DNA of 64,000 nucleotides from Ipomoea triloba (Eukaryota; Streptophyta; Magnoliopsida; Solanales; Convolvulaceae), in the NCBI RefSeq assembly GCF_003576645.1, contig NC_044916.1:3535571-3599570 (forward strand), given 5' to 3'. Below, piece after piece: positions 60,284 through 64,000 of this stretch (position 1 is the first letter of the stretch; each line of letters begins with the position of its first letter). A model generated the notes under the pieces. It saw only the letters and a list, made by a program, of their open reading frames with translations, had not been told where the DNA came from and made no database searches. The translations under genes and the position numbers were made by a program.

Positions 60284-62655
60284 ATGGCTTCGTTTGACAC
60301 CTTTAGCATGGACGGAGAGCACGCGACGGCGACGTCGCCGCCTCCGTTTGAAGACGGTAGCTATGGCGGCTACTCGGCTTTCTCCTCCGAAACGCCGCCT
60401 TACCAACCTGCTGCGGAATTGTCTGAGGACTACGTTGAAGTCACGGCGGAACAGGCATCTGAAACCGTCGACAGCCCTGATCCTTACAGATTCGGCTCTG
60501 ATCCGTTCCAGGGACAAGCCACTCCGTTTGGATCCTCGGCCGTTCCGGTTTCCAACGGAAATGGAAAGCCCTATGACCTTGGAGAAGACACCGACGGAAT
60601 ATTCAGTTCCGATGGACCGGTGCTTCCTCCTCCCAATGAAATGCGAGAGGAAGGCTCTGCTCTGCGCGAATGGCGAAGGCGAGTTCTCTTTTCATCTTCT
60701 TCTTCTTAATTGTGAAATCCGATTCGATATTCTCCGAAACTTTATTTCGGTTATTATCTAATCCGTATATTTTTCTTCTTGTTGCTCTTCAACGGCATGT
60801 TGCGACTTGCGTTTACTCTTCGTATACACCTGTCTTGAGCTGATTAACTTCAATTGTAACTGATCAACAGATGAGTTTGATTGTGGAATTTTATGACTGG
60901 AATGTGCAGATCTACTCTTTATTGCACACATGTAGACCTAATTTTAGACACGATTTAATGTTTGCTATGAATATCTAGATTTTACTGATTCGCTTTACAT
61001 CTAGCTGATTTTGACCATTTGACCTTATTTGACAAAGGAAACATAGCGATTTCTTCAACATTATTATCCACTTCATTTATATTATGCCAATCTTGGATTT
61101 ATGGTGCCTCTAGGCTTAAATTACTCTATACCAAATAAATCTATGATTAATCAACACTTGTTTCTATGTTATAGATTTGGAGGATTTGATCTTGGTCAGG
61201 ATTTTTCGTTTACTAGTGATCTTGGTTAGGATTTGATGGTACCAGAAATCAGATCAATTTTTAATTGTTTGAACTTGAAATCACTTTTGTGGATTCAGAT
61301 CCAACTTTAGATTTTGAAGTAGGAAAGTCACATGGTAATTTTTGGTGTGTTCTTTTTTATTATAATATTGATTTCTCCATCTTAATTAGATCAGGCAGAA
61401 GCTTGAGAAATATGTAACCTTATTAATGTGTTTCTCCATCTTGAGTGATTTAGGCTTTAATTTCAAAGCATGTAGCCTTTTTTTAAGGTTTAGTTTGGGG
61501 AGACATGTCCTTTCAGTGTTAGGGGTGTTTATTGGTCATTGGTTGGGGGAGTGGTTTAGGGCTGATGGAATTTGGAGAGCTAATTTTCCCTAGCCTATCA
61601 CTGAATAAGTGTCCAACGGTCCAAGGCTTTATTACTAATTTAGTACAGTACAACCATTTGAAACGGTACTAATAATTAATGTAATTGAGGTGTGTACTGT
61701 TTTGTTGAGGGTATAGTGGGTTGCGAGTCCGAAAAAATCTTTAAGACTTTCAGGCATGCTGCTGCATTTTTTTCCCCTTTGTTGAATTGTTTTGTGAACT
61801 ACGCCATCATGACAGATACAAGCTCTCGTTTCATCGTTTTTGTGAGTCCATCCATTTGCACAAAGATAGAGCCAATCTTGCAATTTGAAGGTCGTCTTAC
61901 AAAATATGGTAGGGAATTTCTTATAACTGTTATTACTTTTGTTTTTTCTTTGGTGCAGGCTAAATGCCATTCGACTTGAGGAGAAGGAAAAGCAGGAAAA
62001 GGAAATAAGAAACCAAATTATTGAAGAAGGAGAAGAGTATAAGAGAGCTTTCTATGAAAAAAGAAAGCTCAATATTGAAAGTAATATGACCAATAACAGG
62101 GAAAAAGAGAAGGTTAAGCTTAATAAAAGATTTTATGCTTTGATCACTTGTCATTCGTTTTTAACCTCGTTTTGGATTTTCAAAGCATTTGACACTTAAA
62201 TATCCGTTTTCTCAATACAGTTATCCTTAGCTAGTCAAGAGAAGTTCCATAAAGAAGCTGATAAGCAATACTGGAAAGCTATTGCTGAGCTCATTCCGAA
62301 CGAGGTGCCCAACATTGAGAAGAAGGGTAGGAAGAAGGATCAAGAGAAGAAGCCAGGTATCACTGTGATCCAAGGGCCGAAACCCGGAAAACCCACCGAG
62401 CTTTCAAGGATGCGCCAAATACTGGTGAAGCTTAAGCATAAACCACCACCTCACATGCTACCACCCCCTCCCGCTCCCAAGGATGTCAAAGACGGGAAGA
62501 AGGAGACGAAAGACGCCAAGGATGGGAAAAATGTCAAGGATGCGAAAGAAGCAGAACCATCTGCAGCTGCAGCTCCACCCGCCAGCGATTCTAAAACGCC
62601 TGCTCCTGCATCGGAAGAACCTGCCACTGTCACAGAGGAACAGCCCTCTACTTGA
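60284..62655 (+). CDS. Clathrin light chain, three exons
   Basis: Exons 60284-60678, 61959-62112 and 62221-62655 give 327 aa, in the plant range. The start [12 protein letters not shown], the acidic N-terminal half with [10 protein letters not shown] and [27 protein letters not shown], and [23 protein letters not shown] lead into a long charged helix ([19 protein letters not shown]). This helix should bind the heavy chain. Next come [14 protein letters not shown] and [20 protein letters not shown], conserved in plant light chains. The C-terminus is Lys/Asp-rich and then Ala/Pro-rich low complexity. Family role: regulates clathrin coat assembly at the plasma membrane, trans-Golgi and cell plate. 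Intron 1 starts with GCGAGT; the joined frame needs a GC donor. Confidence 0.95.
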
Positions 62656-63337
62656 ATCTTCTAATCTGTCTGTGGACTTTGTTTTTATTTTTTGCCGTGC
62701 ACGAATTTTGTATGATTTTCTTACTTATTAATCTTGCATTCTACAATTGCATTTGATTGTAGACCTTCATCACTGCTGTTCAGGTTGTGGAGATCTGTTT
62801 CCTAGTATTCAGTTTATTGTTGTGTATTGACCCTCATTTATCGGTTATGGAGTATTTTCGTTTTCCACCGCTCAATAAATTTTTTGTATTGCTTCTCTAT
62901 CTCCATTTGAAAATGCCGTTAGGTACCAATTTTGTCTCGTCCCGCCATGCTCCAAACACTCCACATCCTGAGAGGTCCCCCTAACGTAATTCTTGTCCAT
63001 TTTTATGACGTATGCCGAGTTTGGAAGGTAAATAGTAGGAGAATGAAAGGAAATATAATACATTTAATCACATCATATACAGAAGGCAGTAGCATAAGAA
63101 AGAAACCGTGTATAGGCCTCTCATTAAATCAAAAATCAAAAACAAAAAGAGGTAAGCAATAGAAAGAAAAAGAGGAAAACAATAGAAATATCAACCAATA
63201 ATAATTTAACCCACCTAATATGACACTACTTTCCTACATCCCTACTGCAGTCCTTATACAGACTCTTCTTTGTGCAAATTGAAATCGCCGTGCGTGTATC
63301 CTGGATGATTTTAGCACCAGTTAACAATGACCATTAA
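62656..63337. other. Convergent 3' flanks of clathrin light chain and kinase genes
   Basis: The two genes face each other here. The stretch should contain both 3' UTRs. No other gene is recognised. Confidence 0.55.
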
Positions 63338-63661
63338 TTATCTAGCGGTCACCTGAGTTATGGTAAAGGGAGCAGAGCTCATCGGTCGGCTTGTTGACGT
63401 TGCGGATAAGTTCTGTTTTGATGGAGAGCCACGCTTGTCAGAATCTTGAAAGAAACCAGGTGGTGTCAGTTCCTTCTCATTGAGCCGAATGTCTTTGGAG
63501 AGCATGTCGATGACCTGGCTCATCATCGGTCTACGGCTTGCATTTGCTTGGGTGCAGAAAAGTGCAACCTTCATATACTTCAAGACTTCCTTCTCGGGGT
63601 ACTGACCCAGTTCGGAGTCCACCAACTCCAACAAATTGCCTCCTTCATACAGCTCCCATGC
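63338..63661 (-). CDS. Last exon of a receptor-like cytoplasmic kinase (CRPK1-like), partial
   Basis: On the minus strand the exon starts after CCATACCAG at 63661 and encodes AWELYEGGNLLELVDSELGQ, then YPEKEVLKYMKVALFCTQAN, then ASRRPMMSQVIDMLSKDIRL, and a Ser-rich tail ending at 63338. This is subdomain XI of a plant Ser/Thr kinase (CTQ...RRPMMSQV), closest in style to cold-responsive protein kinase 1 / At1g16670-like kinases. The ATP-binding and catalytic-loop exons lie beyond 64000. The sequence to the window end (63662-64000) is intron, with no further exon seen. Assignment to a subfamily is inference. Confidence 0.8.
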   Translation of the reverse strand, partial: AWELYEGGNLLELVDSELGQYPEKEVLKYMKVALFCTQANASRRPMMSQVIDMLSKDIRLNEKELTPPGFFQDSDKRGSPSKQNLSATSTSRPMSSAPFTITQVTAR

Positions 63662-64000
63662 CTGGTATGGAACGTTTTGTTACATTTTAAAAGCTAAAAA
63701 ACCAGCAAGAAAGAAGCTTCAAAACCAGTGATCAATGATTTCAGGTTCCCGCCAGTTGGTGCCCAAAAGAAAGGCACCAAACAATCTTTTACATGGATGC
63801 AAATGGGGAAAAATTATTGTGTATTCTTGGAGAAAATGAATTTTTTACTCCAGGAGCTTATACACCAAACAATCTACTTTTGTTAAACTTCCATGGGGTC
63901 CCTTTGAAATTGGACTGCCAGTAGATTGCGTTGTGTTCATTGTTCATGGAATAAAATATTCATTTACTCCAGAAGCACACAAGAATTTCTAGCAAATGAG

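Noticed and set aside
60245..60761. Arg-rich frames on both strands over clathrin light chain exon 1
   Set aside because: They are alternate-frame shadows of the acidic light chain N-terminus.

Overview
This window looks like nuclear DNA of a flowering plant, most likely a eudicot. It is AT-rich, its genes are split by many short introns, and every recognisable gene belongs to a plant family. The presence of a TIR-domain gene and the repertoire of MITEs, SINEs and LINEs point to a eudicot. I lean towards an asterid, but the sequence alone does not prove it.

Layout: 1-16.5 kb is gene-poor. It holds one small TIR-only immune-type gene (minus strand, two exons, 3327 to 1835) among transposon debris. 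The debris includes a nested set of Mutator-like elements (9800-12206), a Harbinger-type MITE (7496-8278), LINE 3' ends and a SINE. 17.1-34.7 kb is one 54-exon gene for the XMAP215/MOR1 microtubule-associated protein (about 2,042 aa). 36.7-39.0 kb is a two-exon polyol/monosaccharide transporter of the PLT4-like type. 40.0-43.1 kb is a four-exon soluble epoxide hydrolase whose first intron carries a chloroplast rpoA fragment. 44.3-46.7 kb, after a 914-base N gap, repeats the last three epoxide-hydrolase exons without visible change, most likely an unmerged contig overlap. 46.7-51.4 kb is intergenic with MITEs and a 5'-truncated LINE that contains a second gap. 51.5-58.8 kb is a 17-exon CPL1/FRY2-type RNA polymerase II CTD phosphatase. 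60.3-62.7 kb is a three-exon clathrin light chain. The right edge (63.3-63.7 kb, minus strand) is the last exon of a receptor-like cytoplasmic protein kinase.

The genes are unrelated housekeeping, signalling and transport genes; nothing suggests a cluster or shared pathway. The most notable signals are: seven inferred GC-AG introns out of about 76; several MITE families that share a GGCAAA-like end and 9-bp target duplications; the nested MULE with a 1-kb almost perfect hairpin; a MITE 16 bases from the splice donor of the TIR gene; and assembly faults that mimic gene duplication. I found no convincing undescribed biological system, no CRISPR array and no RNA gene.
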